Positions 10,017 through 20,256 of a stretch of DNA of 64,000 nucleotides are shown here, piece after piece. Both the position numbers and the translations under genes were made by a program. The stretch is from the NCBI RefSeq assembly GCF_002087085.1, contig NZ_MWQY01000003.1, forward strand, positions 186,001 to 250,000, read 5' to 3'. The notes under the pieces were generated by a model. It was not told where the DNA came from. It saw only the letters and a list, made by a program, of their open reading frames with translations, and made no database searches. How positions within the stretch are numbered: the first letter of the stretch is position 1; the number at the start of each line of letters is the position of its first letter. Origin of the DNA: Marispirochaeta aestuarii. Its GTDB lineage: Bacteria; Spirochaetota; Spirochaetia; JC444; Marispirochaetaceae.

Positions 10017-12836
10017 TTACTTCATGACCTCGCGGAGGTAATGGGCGGTGTGAGATCCCTTGACTTTCAGGATTTCCTCCGGTGTACCCCGGGCCACAAT
10101 GTTTCCCCCCTTATCTCCTCCTTCCGGTCCCAGATCGATAATGTAGTCCGCCTGCTTTATGACATCCAGGTTGTGTTCGATCAGCACCACGGAATTGCCC
10201 TTGTCCACCAGCATCTGCAGAACCTCCAGCAGCTTTTTTACATCCGCGAAATGGAGACCCGTTGTGGGTTCATCCAGTATATAAAAGGTTTTGCCCGTGC
10301 TGCGCTTGGAGAGCTCCAGGGAGAGCTTGACCCTCTGGGCTTCTCCGCCTGAAAGGGTCAAAGCTGACTGTCCAAGCTTTACATAGTTCAGCCCCACCGC
10401 CTGCAGGGTCTCCAGGCGCCGCCGGATGGAAGGAATCTTTTCAAAGAATTCCAGGGCCTCCTCCACGGACATATCAAGAACATCATGTATATTTTTGCCC
10501 TTGTAGCGGACATCCAGGGTCTCCCGGTTGAAGCGTTTTCCCTTGCAGACATCACAGGTAACATAGACATCAGGAAGGAAGTGCATCTCGATTTTAATGG
10601 TGCCGTCCCCCTGGCAGTTCTCGCAGCGCCCGCCTTTCACGTTGAAGGAGAAGCGCCCCGCCTTGTAGCCCCTGGCGCGGCTCTCCGGCAGGGAGGCAAA
10701 GAGATCCCGGATGGGGGTAAAGAGCCCCACATAGGTCGCAGGGTTGGAACGGGGGGTCCGGCCGATGGGGCTCTGATCGATATTGATGATCTTGTCGATC
10801 TCTTCAAGACCTTCAGCCCTGTCGTGAGCCCCGGTTTCGAGCTTGTAGGGACTGACAGAGTTCCTGAGGATGGGGAAAAGCAGGTTCTCCATGAGAGTCG
10901 ATTTTCCGGACCCCGAAACCCCGGTTATAACCGTAAAGGTTCCCAGGGGAAAAGAGACATCTATATTCTTGAGGTTGTGCTCTGAGGCGCCGTAGATGGT
11001 AATCGTTTTTCCGTTTCCCCGGCGGCGTTCCGCAGGAATGGGAATGGCAAGCTCACCCCGCAGGTACTGCCCGGTAAGACTCTCCGGCGCTTCGAGGATC
11101 TGTTCGAGGGTTCCGCAGGCGGTAATATGCCCCCCGTGAATCCCCGCCCCGGGACCCAGGTCCACGATATAGTCGGCGGTCTTGATGGTCATATCGTCAT
11201 GTTCGACGACGATGAGGGTGTTCCCTATATCCCGCAGATGCAGAAGGGTCTCTATGAGACGCTGATTGTCCCGCTGATGAAGTCCGATGGTCGGCTCGTC
11301 CAGAATATAGAGGACCCCCACCAGCTGGGATCCCACCTGGGTTGCCAGGCGTATCCTCTGGGCCTCTCCCCCGGAGAGGGTCGCTGACTGGCGCTCCAGG
11401 GTTAGGTACTCCAGGCCGACCTTCTTCATGAAGGTGAGGCGGTCCAGGATCTCCTTCATGATCTGGGCGGAGATGTGCTTTTCCGTGGGGCTCAGACCGA
11501 CCTGGCTGAAGAATCCAAGCAGATCCTGCACCGAACGGCAGGTAAGGGAGTGGATGTTCTCTCCCCCGACGGTCACTGCCAGGGCTTCGGGTTTGAGACG
11601 CTTGCCCCCGCAGGCCGTACATCTCTGCTGGCGCATGAAGCCCTCGAGCCACTCCTTGATGCCCGGGGAACGGCTCTCCCGGTAGCGGCGATTCAGATCA
11701 TTGAGAATCCCCTTGAAGTTTGTGGAGTATTCAAAACGCCCGGTCTTTTTCCGGTTCACATAGGTTATGTCGATTACATCATCACTGCCGTGGAGCAGAA
11801 TATGCCATATATCCTTGTCCAGGTCCTGTATGGGGGTGTCCAGGTCAAAGCCGAAATGGTCGGCCAGGGACTCGAACCAGCTGCGGTGCCAGGCGGAGTC
11901 GGGGTTGTGGGTCTTTATAGCCCCATCGTTAAAGGAGAGGGAGGGATCGGGAATAATCAGGGCGGGATCAAACTCCATGGTCATTCCCAGTCCGGCACAG
12001 ACCTCGCAGGCGCCGAAGGGATTGTTGAAGCTGAAGAGCCGGGGCTGCAGTTCGGGAATGCTGATGCCGCAGTCGGGGCAGGAGTTTTTCTGGCTGAAGA
12101 ACTCCTCCTTCTGGATGTTTTTTTCCAGCTGCACCACCACAATCTGCCCGTCGGCAACCTCCAGGGCGGTCTCCACCGATTCGGCCAGACGCTTGCGCAC
12201 ATCTTCCTGAATTTTCAGACGATCCACCACGACCTCAAGAGAGTGTTTCTGCTTCTTGTTCAGAATAATCTCTTCATCCAGGGAAAGGACTTCTCCGTTG
12301 ACGCGAATACGCACAAACCCTGCCCTGGCGGCATCCTCGATGATCTTGCGGTGCTCTCCCTTTTTTCCCCTCACCACCGGGGCAAGAATCATGATCCTGC
12401 TGCCGTCGGGGTATGCAAGAATAGTGTCCAGGATCTGGTCCACCGACTGCTCCCGGATCTCCTTGCCGCAGACCGGGCAGTGGGGGATTCCGATCCTGGC
12501 GTAGAGAAGCCGCATGTAATCGTATATTTCGGTTACGGTTCCCACGGTTGAACGGGGATTCCGGTGGGTCGTTTTCTGTTCTATGGAGATAGCCGGGGAG
12601 AGTCCCTCGATGTAGTCCACATCCGGCTTGTCCATGCGCCCCAGAAACTGCCGGGCGTAAGCCGAAAGGGACTCGACATAGCGGCGCTGCCCCTCGGCAA
12701 AGATGGTATCGAAAGCCAGGGAGGACTTCCCGCTTCCGCTAAGACCGGAGACGACAATCAATGAGTCCCGGGGAAGTTCAAGATCGATGTTCTTGAGATT
12801 ATGCTCCCGGGCACCTTTTACAATAAGCTTTTTCAT
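10017..12836 (-). CDS. uvrA: excinuclease ABC subunit A
   Basis: A 939-residue UvrA, the damage-sensing ATPase of nucleotide excision repair. The first Walker A is GLSGSGKSS (about residues 31-39) and the second GVSGSGKST (about 640). Two ABC signature regions ([18 protein letters not shown]) precede DEPTIGLH and DEPTTGLH. Zinc-binding CxxC pairs are visible (CPVCGKE, CPDCG, CTACGG, CENCQG, CDVCKG). Full length. The lptD-like gene follows after 3 bases. Confidence 0.98.
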   Translation of the reverse strand: MKKLIVKGAREHNLKNIDLELPRDSLIVVSGLSGSGKSSLAFDTIFAEGQRRYVESLSAYARQFLGRMDKPDVDYIEGLSPAISIEQKTTHRNPRSTVGTVTEIYDYMRLLYARIGIPHCPVCGKEIREQSVDQILDTILAYPDGSRIMILAPVVRGKKGEHRKIIEDAARAGFVRIRVNGEVLSLDEEIILNKKQKHSLEVVVDRLKIQEDVRKRLAESVETALEVADGQIVVVQLEKNIQKEEFFSQKNSCPDCGISIPELQPRLFSFNNPFGACEVCAGLGMTMEFDPALIIPDPSLSFNDGAIKTHNPDSAWHRSWFESLADHFGFDLDTPIQDLDKDIWHILLHGSDDVIDITYVNRKKTGRFEYSTNFKGILNDLNRRYRESRSPGIKEWLEGFMRQQRCTACGGKRLKPEALAVTVGGENIHSLTCRSVQDLLGFFSQVGLSPTEKHISAQIMKEILDRLTFMKKVGLEYLTLERQSATLSGGEAQRIRLATQVGSQLVGVLYILDEPTIGLHQRDNQRLIETLLHLRDIGNTLIVVEHDDMTIKTADYIVDLGPGAGIHGGHITACGTLEQILEAPESLTGQYLRGELAIPIPAERRRGNGKTITIYGASEHNLKNIDVSFPLGTFTVITGVSGSGKSTLMENLLFPILRNSVSPYKLETGAHDRAEGLEEIDKIINIDQSPIGRTPRSNPATYVGLFTPIRDLFASLPESRARGYKAGRFSFNVKGGRCENCQGDGTIKIEMHFLPDVYVTCDVCKGKRFNRETLDVRYKGKNIHDVLDMSVEEALEFFEKIPSIRRRLETLQAVGLNYVKLGQSALTLSGGEAQRVKLSLELSKRSTGKTFYILDEPTTGLHFADVKKLLEVLQMLVDKGNSVVLIEHNLDVIKQADYIIDLGPEGGDKGGNIVARGTPEEILKVKGSHTAHYLREVMK

Positions 12837-12862
12837 CGTACCTCAGAGATCAAACGGTACAG

Positions 12863-12889
12863 AAAAAAAAACTCCTTGGCAACCAGTCT
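12863..12889 (-). terminator. possible terminator after the Gld-type ABC operon
   Basis: On the minus strand a short imperfect hairpin (CTGG TTG CCAAG) is followed by nine T residues at 12871-12863, between the DUF4340 stop and uvrA. The stem is weak, so this may only be a partial terminator. Confidence 0.35.
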
Positions 12890-12905
12890 GCGGGAAGCCC
12901 GGGGC

Positions 12906-14291
12906 TCACTCCCCCGTCATCTTGTGCAGTAATTCAGCCGCGCCCTTTATCTGCCGGGATGCTACAAGAAAAAGGCTTTTATCCTGATCCGTAAAGGCAG
13001 CGTAGAAGTCCTTGTCCACCGGTTTGAACCAGACAGATGCCTCCCCTTGGGGATCGTCCTTTAATCTATAGGTAATCCCGAATTCCGGCCTGGCCGTCGG
13101 AAGCTCTCCCCGATTCGGAGCGTCGCCGATAATTCCGACAAGCTTCTGGTAGAGCTTTTTGAAGGCTTTTTCGTCTATCTCTTTTCCTTCCAGGATATAC
13201 CGCACCTGCGGCTCATCAGAATCAGGGGAAGAGTTCCGTTCTATTCGGGCAGAAAAGGTCTCATTCTCATGGACCACCGTGAAAGCGTCGATCTTATCGA
13301 TGGAGATGATCAGGGGGAACTTATCCATAAGCAGGAAACTGTCCATCTGAAGAACAGCGAGATCCGATTCCGCAAGGGTCACGACCCGCTCTTCTTCCCC
13401 AAATCGGACATAGTAGTTCCCGATACTATCGCGGGTTCCCACAATAAACGACAGGCTCCGCTCCCGGTCCCTGAGCTGCAGTTCGTAACTCGGAGAATCG
13501 AGTCCGTAGAGCCCAAGGTCCTCAGGCTTCTCTTCGACAAAATCCTGAATCTTCAGCTCCCGGGGCAGCTTTTCCATAAGTTGTTCCAGTTCGTGGGCAT
13601 CGATTCCCCGGGGTCCCCGTGGGCGAATCATGACCAGGCTGGTAAAAATCGAGCTCAGCGGCTCACTCTCGAGGGTTTCAACCGGAACAAGCTCGATGAT
13701 TTCTCCCTTTCGCCGGAAGAAGAGGTACCGGAGTTCTTCGGCGTTAACAGTCGGTATCATGGTATTTCGAAAATCCTGCTGGTTCAGGAAAAACTGGGCC
13801 ACCCGGGAAGTGTCGATGGTGTAAACCGCCTCAGAGCCTTCAGGCCGGATATATCTCTGTTTTCCCGAGGGTGTCGGATATCCGAGTTCGAATACCGAAC
13901 GTTCTCCGCCCCTGAACGCAAGAGTCACCACTGCCTGAGGCGGTTTCAGACCGAAGTCTTCAAGCCCGATGGCAGGATTCTCGAGACGCCGGTCAGCGGA
14001 GAGCATGGAACTTATTCGTATAACAAGGTCCAGACGGGATTGATCGAGCTCATCCTTCCAGGGAACAGGCAGCACCCAGCGCTCTTCCTCCTTCAGCAGG
14101 ACAAGGCTGCTGCCGTCGGCCCGGAGAACCTCGATTCTTTCGAGATCCTCCGCCGCCCGGGAGATCAGATCATACTGTTCTGCTTCCCCGGGAGCCTCCT
14201 GAGTGACTGTCTGTTTTTTCAGGTAGAGGTAGCTCCCCAGAAGAAGCAGGGGAACAAGGAGTGCGATAACAAGACGCCGGGAACGGCTCAC
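12906..14291 (-). CDS. DUF4340 domain protein of a Gld-type ABC system
   Basis: A 461-residue protein with one N-terminal membrane anchor (about residues 7-24) and a repetitive extracytoplasmic DUF4340 region (segments such as [15 protein letters not shown] and [15 protein letters not shown]). DUF4340 genes follow GldG/GldF/ATPase genes in many phyla; the transported substrate is unknown. It overlaps the GldG-like gene by 4 bases and is the last gene of the four-gene operon. Confidence 0.85.
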   Translation of the reverse strand: MSRSRRLVIALLVPLLLLGSYLYLKKQTVTQEAPGEAEQYDLISRAAEDLERIEVLRADGSSLVLLKEEERWVLPVPWKDELDQSRLDLVIRISSMLSADRRLENPAIGLEDFGLKPPQAVVTLAFRGGERSVFELGYPTPSGKQRYIRPEGSEAVYTIDTSRVAQFFLNQQDFRNTMIPTVNAEELRYLFFRRKGEIIELVPVETLESEPLSSIFTSLVMIRPRGPRGIDAHELEQLMEKLPRELKIQDFVEEKPEDLGLYGLDSPSYELQLRDRERSLSFIVGTRDSIGNYYVRFGEEERVVTLAESDLAVLQMDSFLLMDKFPLIISIDKIDAFTVVHENETFSARIERNSSPDSDEPQVRYILEGKEIDEKAFKKLYQKLVGIIGDAPNRGELPTARPEFGITYRLKDDPQGEASVWFKPVDKDFYAAFTDQDKSLFLVASRQIKGAAELLHKMTGE

Positions 14292-15724
14292 AGATGTCTC
14301 CTGCGGATCCAGACTATCGTACCGCAGACAAGCAGGGTTGCCGGAATCAGGATGATGATGATTCCCGCATACAGATAGAGCTGAAAAGCCGTTAAACGCA
14401 GCGGACTGCGATAAAAACTCTTTGCCCTGATGGAAACACGCTCTTTACCTTCGCTGAGCCAGGAGAGGGCGCTCAGAAAAAAGTCGATATTCCCCTTTAT
14501 CTGTCCGTAGGGAGGAATCGATCCCAAAAAAATGGAGTTTCCCACCGCGACGACCCTGAACGCAGGAGGATCCCCGTCGATGTATTTCTTCCGCTCCACC
14601 GTCCAGGCAATAATGTGAGGTCCCGGCAGGTCCGTCTCCTGCAGCAGTAAGGAGCTGTTCTCCCTGTCCGTCCTGCTCCAGGCCCGGGCTGTGGTTGAGA
14701 GAAGCGGGGTCAGATCGACGGAACGGGGTTTACGTCCCGTCTGAACAAGAGGAACCGCATTGGGGGTGATGACATCGAGATTATTGTCCACCAGGGGTTC
14801 GGTTATCCCGTGGTCCATAAGCTCAGGGGCGACAAACAGGGGTGAACGTACATAACGGGATGCATCCGCCTCCATGATGAAGCCCTCACCTATCTCAAGA
14901 CCGTAGCTTTGAAGAATTGCCCTGCCCCCGGGGGAAGGATCGCCGATAAAATCCACCATGACGATCATCCGCCCGCCGTTTTCCACATACTCATAAATTT
15001 TCCGCAGCTCCTCATCGCTTATCTCATACTTGGGAGAAGAGACCAGAAGGACCGAAGCGTCCGCCGGAACTTCATCGGACCTGAGAAGGTTAAGACTCTC
15101 TATTTCATAACTCTCCGCCCGAAGCATTGATTCGATACCGTACTCTCCGAGGCTGTATTCACCATGACCGCTGAGTTCATAGATCTTCGGATTGTAACCG
15201 GAGGAGACATAATTGATGGCCTGGGAAACCCGGGGTTCCACCTGGATTCCCGTTACCTGGGGATGCCCCTGGGGATTATAGCGGATATCATACAGCTCCA
15301 TGTAGGGAATTACCCTGAAGCGCGTGTCCCCCTCGACAATAATGCTGCCGCTCTCCACTTTCTCCCCTTCACCGGCAAAACGGGCAAGAAGACCGGGATT
15401 CAGATCCGGATCAATAATCTTCAAATCTACCGAAGGGCCGATCCGATCATATTCCTGAAGAATTTCGAGAATGCTGGTCTCTTCCTCACCCGCAGGATAG
15501 AGGGCATAGAGTGTGACGGGTTCCTCCAGTTCAGTGAGAATTTTCCTTGTCTGTTCAGATAAAGAGAACAGCCTGTTTTTCGTTAAATCAATCTTCAGCG
15601 GGATCTGCTGTACTATCATATTGAGAATTACCAGGCCGCACAGAAGCGACGCGGTCAGTGTCGCCGCGTAAGCTCCGTAACGAAGCCTTTTATTCTTCAG
15701 TATACTACGCAGGCTCTGCATCAT
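14288..15724 (-). CDS. GldG-like ABC auxiliary protein
   Basis: A 478-residue protein with an N-terminal membrane helix (about 17-38), a large periplasmic GldG/ABC_transp_aux region (KIDLTKNRLFSLSEQT near 48, GHGEYSLGEYGIES near 187) and a C-terminal membrane helix (about 450-472). In Bacteroidetes GldG works with GldF and GldA in gliding; homologues elsewhere are orphan ABC exporters, so a gliding role is not implied. It lies 4 bases after the permease gene and overlaps the DUF4340 gene by 4. Confidence 0.87.
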   Translation of the reverse strand: MMQSLRSILKNKRLRYGAYAATLTASLLCGLVILNMIVQQIPLKIDLTKNRLFSLSEQTRKILTELEEPVTLYALYPAGEEETSILEILQEYDRIGPSVDLKIIDPDLNPGLLARFAGEGEKVESGSIIVEGDTRFRVIPYMELYDIRYNPQGHPQVTGIQVEPRVSQAINYVSSGYNPKIYELSGHGEYSLGEYGIESMLRAESYEIESLNLLRSDEVPADASVLLVSSPKYEISDEELRKIYEYVENGGRMIVMVDFIGDPSPGGRAILQSYGLEIGEGFIMEADASRYVRSPLFVAPELMDHGITEPLVDNNLDVITPNAVPLVQTGRKPRSVDLTPLLSTTARAWSRTDRENSSLLLQETDLPGPHIIAWTVERKKYIDGDPPAFRVVAVGNSIFLGSIPPYGQIKGNIDFFLSALSWLSEGKERVSIRAKSFYRSPLRLTAFQLYLYAGIIIILIPATLLVCGTIVWIRRRHL

Positions 15725-15728
15725 ATCG

Positions 15729-16592
15729 TCAGCTCCACCGCCGTTTTTCCAGTGTACGGACTGTTAAATAGAGGAAGAAGATCATAAACGAGAGGTAATA
15801 GACGGTATCCTGGAGGGATAAAATCCCGCTGGAAAATCGTCGGTACCTGTCGATCAGGGAGAACCAGCTCAGGATTTTTCCCACAAGGCCGACGAACAGC
15901 TCCGGATGTAAAAAATGAATCAGATAGACAACGACAGCTCCGAGACCAAGAAGTACCGCAGGGACTATCAGGTTTCGGGTCGTTCCATAGAACCAGAGAG
16001 CGGCAGCTGCGACTATAAGCCCGCTGAAAACGAGTCCGGATGTGGTATTGGAAGGAACGGCATCCTGCAGGATATTGATGAGCCACATGGCAAGGAGGGC
16101 GGCAAAGCTGGTAATCGCTGCGGTAATCTGGTTCTCCGTAAGGCCGGAAATAAAGAGCCCCACGGAGATAAAGGTGCCCCCCAGCAGAATGAACCCGATA
16201 TACCCTCCCAGGGTCTCCCACAAATCGAGTTCTCCGTGAATAAGGATTATCAGGGTATAGAGAAGGGTCAGCGCCAATCCCAGACAGAAAAAGGTCAGGG
16301 CTGCCAGGAACTTTCCCACGACGATCTCAGGGATCCCCAGGGGACTGGTCAGAAGCAGCTGATCAGTTTTCTTCTGTTTTTCATCGCTTAAAAGGCGCAT
16401 GGTCAAAAGGGGTACAATAAAAATGAATATAAAGAGGATGCTTCCGAGAAAACCGAGATACCGGGAATTGCCGCTTATCAGGTTTCCGGTGGTAAAAAAT
16501 ATACCGGTAATCAGAAGAAAAATACTCAAAAAAATATATCCCTGGGGACTTAAGAAAAATGCCCTGAGTTCCCGTTTGAATACTGCCGGCAT
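15729..16592 (-). CDS. ABC-2 type permease (GldF-like)
   Basis: A 287-residue integral membrane protein with six or seven hydrophobic helices. It begins MPAVFKRELRAFFLSPQGYIF, typical of ABC-2/GldF permeases, which in this family have the sequence FFLSPxGYIF near the start. It shares its start with the ATPase stop (TGATG), so the two subunits are probably translated in tandem. Confidence 0.9.
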   Translation of the reverse strand: MPAVFKRELRAFFLSPQGYIFLSIFLLITGIFFTTGNLISGNSRYLGFLGSILFIFIFIVPLLTMRLLSDEKQKKTDQLLLTSPLGIPEIVVGKFLAALTFFCLGLALTLLYTLIILIHGELDLWETLGGYIGFILLGGTFISVGLFISGLTENQITAAITSFAALLAMWLINILQDAVPSNTTSGLVFSGLIVAAAALWFYGTTRNLIVPAVLLGLGAVVVYLIHFLHPELFVGLVGKILSWFSLIDRYRRFSSGILSLQDTVYYLSFMIFFLYLTVRTLEKRRWS

Positions 16593-17545
16593 CAGTCAGA
16601 CTCCTTCAGTTTTTCATCCGTTGTAAGATGAAGAAAGATATCCTCCAGACTCATGTCCATGGGACGCATCATGAGAATGGGAAGCCTGTTTTCAGCACAG
16701 GCAAAGAATATCTTTTCCCGGATATCCGTCTCCTGTCCGGCTTCAAGCAGAAGATCAATACTGCCCTCTTCACTGCTCCCGGTACATGACAGGCTGTTTA
16801 GTCCTTCGAGTTTTTCAAGAACCGAAAGGGCTCTCGCTTTTTCCCCGGAAAGTCGAAGCATTATTCTTCCCGTACCCATCAATCTCCGGCTCAGGTTCTC
16901 CGGTGAATCAGATGCGACAATACTGCCCTGGTTCATAATCAGAACCCGTCCGCAGACAGCACTGACCTCCGGGAGAATATGCGAGCTGAGGATTATTGTA
17001 TGCTCCCTTCCCAGGGATTTAATCAGTTTTCTGATTTCCAGGATCTGCTTGGGGTCAAGCCCTGCTGTCGGCTCATCCAGGATCAGAAGAGGCGGGCTTC
17101 CAATCAGCGCCTGGGCGAGACCTACCCGCTGCTGATAGCCCTTGGAGAGGTTGCCAATACGACGATTGCTGACATCGCCGATCTTTACCAGCTCCAGGAT
17201 TCTTTCCCGCTCCGTCGCAAAGGCCTTTTTCTTTATTCCTTTGATTTCGGCCGCAAAGCCGAGATATTCCAGAACAGTCATATCCTGGTACAGGGGAGGC
17301 TTCTCGGGAAGATACCCGATGCATTTTTTAACCTCCCGGGGATGGTCCAGCACATTGAGGCCGTTGACCCAGACATCACCCTCGGTGGCCGAAAGATACC
17401 CGGTTATTATGTTCATTGCAGTGGACTTGCCGGCGCCGTTGGGTCCGAGAAATCCGAGTATTTCTCCCCGCCGGATACTGAAATTTACAGCGTCCAGGGC
17501 AAGATGCTTCCCATAGCGTCTGCTAAGATTCTCCGCCCGGATCAA
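16592..17545 (-). CDS. ABC transporter ATP-binding protein (GldA/CcmA-like)
   Basis: A 317-residue ATPase. Walker A is GPNGAGKST (about residues 34-42), the signature is LSKGYQQRVGLAQ, Walker B is LLILDEPTAGLDP, and the switch histidine is in SSHIL. The C-terminal ~90 residues are the regulatory extension of the CcmA group. First gene of the exporter operon, with a strong promoter 42 bases upstream. Confidence 0.94.
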   Translation of the reverse strand: MIRAENLSRRYGKHLALDAVNFSIRRGEILGFLGPNGAGKSTAMNIITGYLSATEGDVWVNGLNVLDHPREVKKCIGYLPEKPPLYQDMTVLEYLGFAAEIKGIKKKAFATERERILELVKIGDVSNRRIGNLSKGYQQRVGLAQALIGSPPLLILDEPTAGLDPKQILEIRKLIKSLGREHTIILSSHILPEVSAVCGRVLIMNQGSIVASDSPENLSRRLMGTGRIMLRLSGEKARALSVLEKLEGLNSLSCTGSSEEGSIDLLLEAGQETDIREKIFFACAENRLPILMMRPMDMSLEDIFLHLTTDEKLKESD

Positions 17546-17586
17546 ACCAACCTCCCGTCACAGCAGTTCATGAAAACACACCGCAA

Positions 17587-17641
17587 AGAATAGCCCGAGT
17601 ATCCTGGACTGTCAATAAAAATGATATACCGTATATACCAT
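17587..17641 (-). promoter_or_regulatory. promoter of the Gld-type ABC operon with upstream direct repeat
   Basis: On the minus strand TTGACA (17610-17615) and TATTCT (17587-17592) are 17 bases apart. Just upstream, at about 17624-17641, GGTATATAC is followed directly by GGTATATCA, a 9-bp direct repeat that could be an activator or repressor site (inference). Confidence 0.65.
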
Positions 17642-17673
17642 TAATGTTCCAGTGTTGATAAAAAGAGGGAGGA

Positions 17674-18588
17674 TCAGAAAAAGTAGAAGAATTCCCGACT
17701 GGTTATAACAGGTTCGATGGAGGGATCCGCAAGCTGCGCGATAGCGCGGGAGCGCCATACGCTGCCGGGAAAGGCATCCCGGACCAGCTCCATTACCTGC
17801 CGAAAGGAACCCAGTTCTCCGGCAGCGTAAAGGGAGGCACCAAGATAATACAGAAGGGCGTCTATTCGGCTCTCTTCGAGGTATTCCGCTCCCTCTTCTT
17901 CGGCCATGGCGTTTCTGAAAAGATCGGTAAGACCGGTGTATTCAAGAAAAGGCCTACGTACCTCCAGATGCCGAATTGTCCTGGAAATAACGGTGAGCCC
18001 TCCGCTCAAGAGATGGCGTACGGCATCCATATAGCGGCCGGTGCGGTAGTAGAAAAGACCCAGTTCGGCGTTGGCCAGAAAATACTCCGCTTTATCAAGA
18101 CGGTAGAGCTCCACCACCTTCTCCAGCCCCTGGTCTGTTAAAATGCGGATCATGGCGGCCCTCATGGCTTCCGACTCACGACTGGAGTATTCATCGTCCA
18201 TGAGAAGGATCTCCGTCAGGGCTTTCTCGAATTGGGCGTAGTCACCCTTCTCCTTGTAAAGACGGGCAAGACGTTCCCGTATACGTATTTCGTAGTCCAT
18301 CACATAGAGCTGCCGGCGAAACTCCAGAGCGCGCCGGTACTGCTCTTCCGCCAGGGAGTACTCACCCTCCTCTTCAAAGATGCGGCCAATCCAGTAATGG
18401 GCTTCCGGCGATATCCTGTCCTGTTCCAGTACGGAACGAAAGATCCTCATGGCCTGGCCGTACTCACCTTTTTCAAAAGCGATTTTTCCCGTTTCCAGAA
18501 CCAGCCAGTCCGGCCGGGCTTCCTGGGCCCAGGAGATGGGGCTCAGGAGGATTACACAGACAAGCGGAAACAGGATTCGCATTTTCAC
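17674..18588 (-). CDS. exported TPR-repeat protein
   Basis: A 304-residue protein with a signal peptide at about residues 1-21 (ILLSPISWA) and three or so TPR units at about 28-125 (GQAMRIFRSVLEQ, SLAEEQYRRALEF). The remainder is helical with no recognised domain. It overlaps the end of ispG by 4 bases and so shares its transcript. Function unknown; a periplasmic protein-interaction role is all that can be inferred. Confidence 0.8.
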   Translation of the reverse strand: MKMRILFPLVCVILLSPISWAQEARPDWLVLETGKIAFEKGEYGQAMRIFRSVLEQDRISPEAHYWIGRIFEEEGEYSLAEEQYRRALEFRRQLYVMDYEIRIRERLARLYKEKGDYAQFEKALTEILLMDDEYSSRESEAMRAAMIRILTDQGLEKVVELYRLDKAEYFLANAELGLFYYRTGRYMDAVRHLLSGGLTVISRTIRHLEVRRPFLEYTGLTDLFRNAMAEEEGAEYLEESRIDALLYYLGASLYAAGELGSFRQVMELVRDAFPGSVWRSRAIAQLADPSIEPVITSREFFYFF

Positions 18589-19646
18589 TCCTTTATGGCC
18601 TCCCGGATCTCCTCACGCAGAGCTTCCAGGGCCTGATCCATGGGAATTTTCCGTTTAAGTTCCCCGTGGCGGAAGATTATCGCCTCGTTTCCGCTGCCGG
18701 TGATACCGATATCAGCATGTCGTGCCTCCTCCGGTCCGTTTACCACGCAGCCCATGACGGCGACGGTCAGGGGTTTCCTGATGGCGTAAAGTTCCTCCTG
18801 TATCTGTCCCACCAGTTCATGGACCGGGAACTCGGAACGGCCGCAGCGGGGACAGGAGACGATGTCCACTCCACCGGGGCGGAGGCCTGCTTCGCGAAGG
18901 ATTTCCCTTCCGGTAACAACTTCATCCTCCTCAGGTGCTGAGAGGGAAACCCGTATGGTGGATCCGATTCCCTCACCCAAAAGCTGAAGCAGGGCGCGGG
19001 TGTTCTTGACTATACCGGGAATCATGGGTCCAGCTTCAGTCACCCCGAGATGCAGGGGATAGTCCCAGCGGGATGCAAAGCGGCGGTTGACCTCGATGGT
19101 ATTCCCGGCGGAGGAGGACTTCAGGGAGAATACGGCGTCTTTGAATCCCAGGGCCTCCAGGAGTTCAATCTCGTTTTCCGCGGCGGCGATCATTCCCTCA
19201 ACCTGGGGAAGGTCCCGCAGTTTACGCGGCAGAGAACCGCCGTTGATTCCGACCCGGATGGGAATACCCTTGTCAGAGGCCTTGGCGAGCACCTCCTTTA
19301 CCTTCCACTCAGCACCGATGTTGCCAGGATTGATTCGCACCTTCTGGACTCCGTCCAGAACAATCAGGGCGAGGCGGTAGTCAAAATGGATATCCGCTAC
19401 TATGGGAAGGGGAGAAATAGGACCAATTTCTGCAAGGAGCTTCGCGTTTTCCTCGTTTGGTACGGCAAAACGGATAATGTCGCAGCCCAGGACGGCGAAG
19501 CGGCGGAGTTCCTTTAAAAGAAGCTCCCGGTCATCGGGCAGTGCCCGTTTCCACATGGTCTGTATGCTGACGGGAGAATCCCCGCCGAGGGAAACATTTC
19601 CTACCCGCATTACGCGTGTTTTTTCCCGAGTATATATTATGTTCAT
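18585..19646 (-). CDS. ispG: 4-hydroxy-3-methylbut-2-en-1-yl diphosphate synthase
   Basis: A 353-residue IspG (GcpE), the penultimate enzyme of the MEP isoprenoid pathway: it converts MEcPP to HMBPP with a [4Fe-4S] cluster. The N-terminus REKTRVMRVGNVSLGG matches the family start, which supports the ATG at 19646. Cluster ligands are seen in SCPRCGRSEFPVH and GCVVNGPEEA. The protein is of the short, two-domain bacterial type. No Shine-Dalgarno precedes the ATG and the promoter -10 lies only about 10 bases upstream. Confidence 0.97.
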   Translation of the reverse strand: MNIIYTREKTRVMRVGNVSLGGDSPVSIQTMWKRALPDDRELLLKELRRFAVLGCDIIRFAVPNEENAKLLAEIGPISPLPIVADIHFDYRLALIVLDGVQKVRINPGNIGAEWKVKEVLAKASDKGIPIRVGINGGSLPRKLRDLPQVEGMIAAAENEIELLEALGFKDAVFSLKSSSAGNTIEVNRRFASRWDYPLHLGVTEAGPMIPGIVKNTRALLQLLGEGIGSTIRVSLSAPEEDEVVTGREILREAGLRPGGVDIVSCPRCGRSEFPVHELVGQIQEELYAIRKPLTVAVMGCVVNGPEEARHADIGITGSGNEAIIFRHGELKRKIPMDQALEALREEIREAIKE

Positions 19647-19655
19647 CTGTCTAGG

Positions 19656-19684
19656 ATTATCGGCAAAAGAAGGAGTTTCGCCAA
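19656..19684 (-). promoter_or_regulatory. predicted ispG promoter
   Basis: On the minus strand TTGGCG (19679-19684) and GATAAT (19656-19661) have a 17-base spacer. The predicted start is 3-4 bases before the ispG ATG. Confidence 0.5.
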
Positions 19685-19705
19685 GTGGGAGCGGGGCAAA
19701 AGAGA

Positions 19706-19743
19706 TTCCCCTTCAAAGAACAGAGACATTCTTCAAAGGGGAA
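19706..19743 (-). terminator. terminator after the V-ATPase operon
   Basis: A hairpin with arms TTCCCCTT-AAGAA and TTCTT-AAGGGGAA, interrupted by an opposed TG/TG internal loop, is followed on the minus strand by TCTCTTTT. It lies between atpK and ispG. Confidence 0.65.
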
Positions 19744-19762
19744 ATTTTCTCTTTGTGCGGAT

Positions 19763-20185
19763 TTAGATTGTACCGAGAAGGAAAACCATGACAAAGAGGG
19801 CAACGGTCTCGACAAGACCGAGAACCATCATGTAGTTGACAAATCCCTTACCGGTCTCGGCCAGGGCGTCCGAGGCAGCAGCTCCCGCTTTTCCCTGGAA
19901 GGCGGCGGAAAAGCCCATGGCGATACCACCGAAGAGGCCGATCCCCAGGTGAGCCATGGTCGGTTCAGGCACAGCCATGATGGAGTTCATCAGAATCATT
20001 CCGTAGATGATCTGAGTCAGGGGTGCACCGACAAAGGCTACCAGCATAAAGGGAGCGGGCCGGTTCTGGGCGAAACACTTCTTCCAGGCTCCGACAGCCG
20101 CCATACCGGCAGCTCCCGCTCCAATGGCGGAACCCATGGCCGCGAAGGCTATTGCGGCGGAAAAGCCAAGCAAACCAAAATTCAT
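19763..20185 (-). CDS. atpK: V-type ATPase subunit K (c-ring proteolipid)
   Basis: A 140-residue membrane proteolipid with four helices in two hairpins, forming the rotor ring. Glycine-rich helices (AMGSAIGAGAAGMA, GLFGGIAMGFSAA) are typical. The ion-binding glutamate is probably in MVLGLVETVAL near residue 125; the first hairpin has LTQIIYG in the equivalent place and no glutamate. Whether the ion is H+ or Na+ cannot be told by eye. Last gene of the V-ATPase operon. Confidence 0.95.
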   Translation of the reverse strand: MNFGLLGFSAAIAFAAMGSAIGAGAAGMAAVGAWKKCFAQNRPAPFMLVAFVGAPLTQIIYGMILMNSIMAVPEPTMAHLGIGLFGGIAMGFSAAFQGKAGAAASDALAETGKGFVNYMMVLGLVETVALFVMVFLLGTI

Positions 20186-20256
20186 AGGATGCTCCTTACA
20201 AAATTATATTCGTTGTATACTCACAGTCCCCATTATAAGGGACTTCAGCACCTGTA

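Noticed and set aside
11475-12551. Plus-strand open frame of about 358 codons opposite uvrA
   Set aside because: Antisense to strongly conserved uvrA; no start signal.
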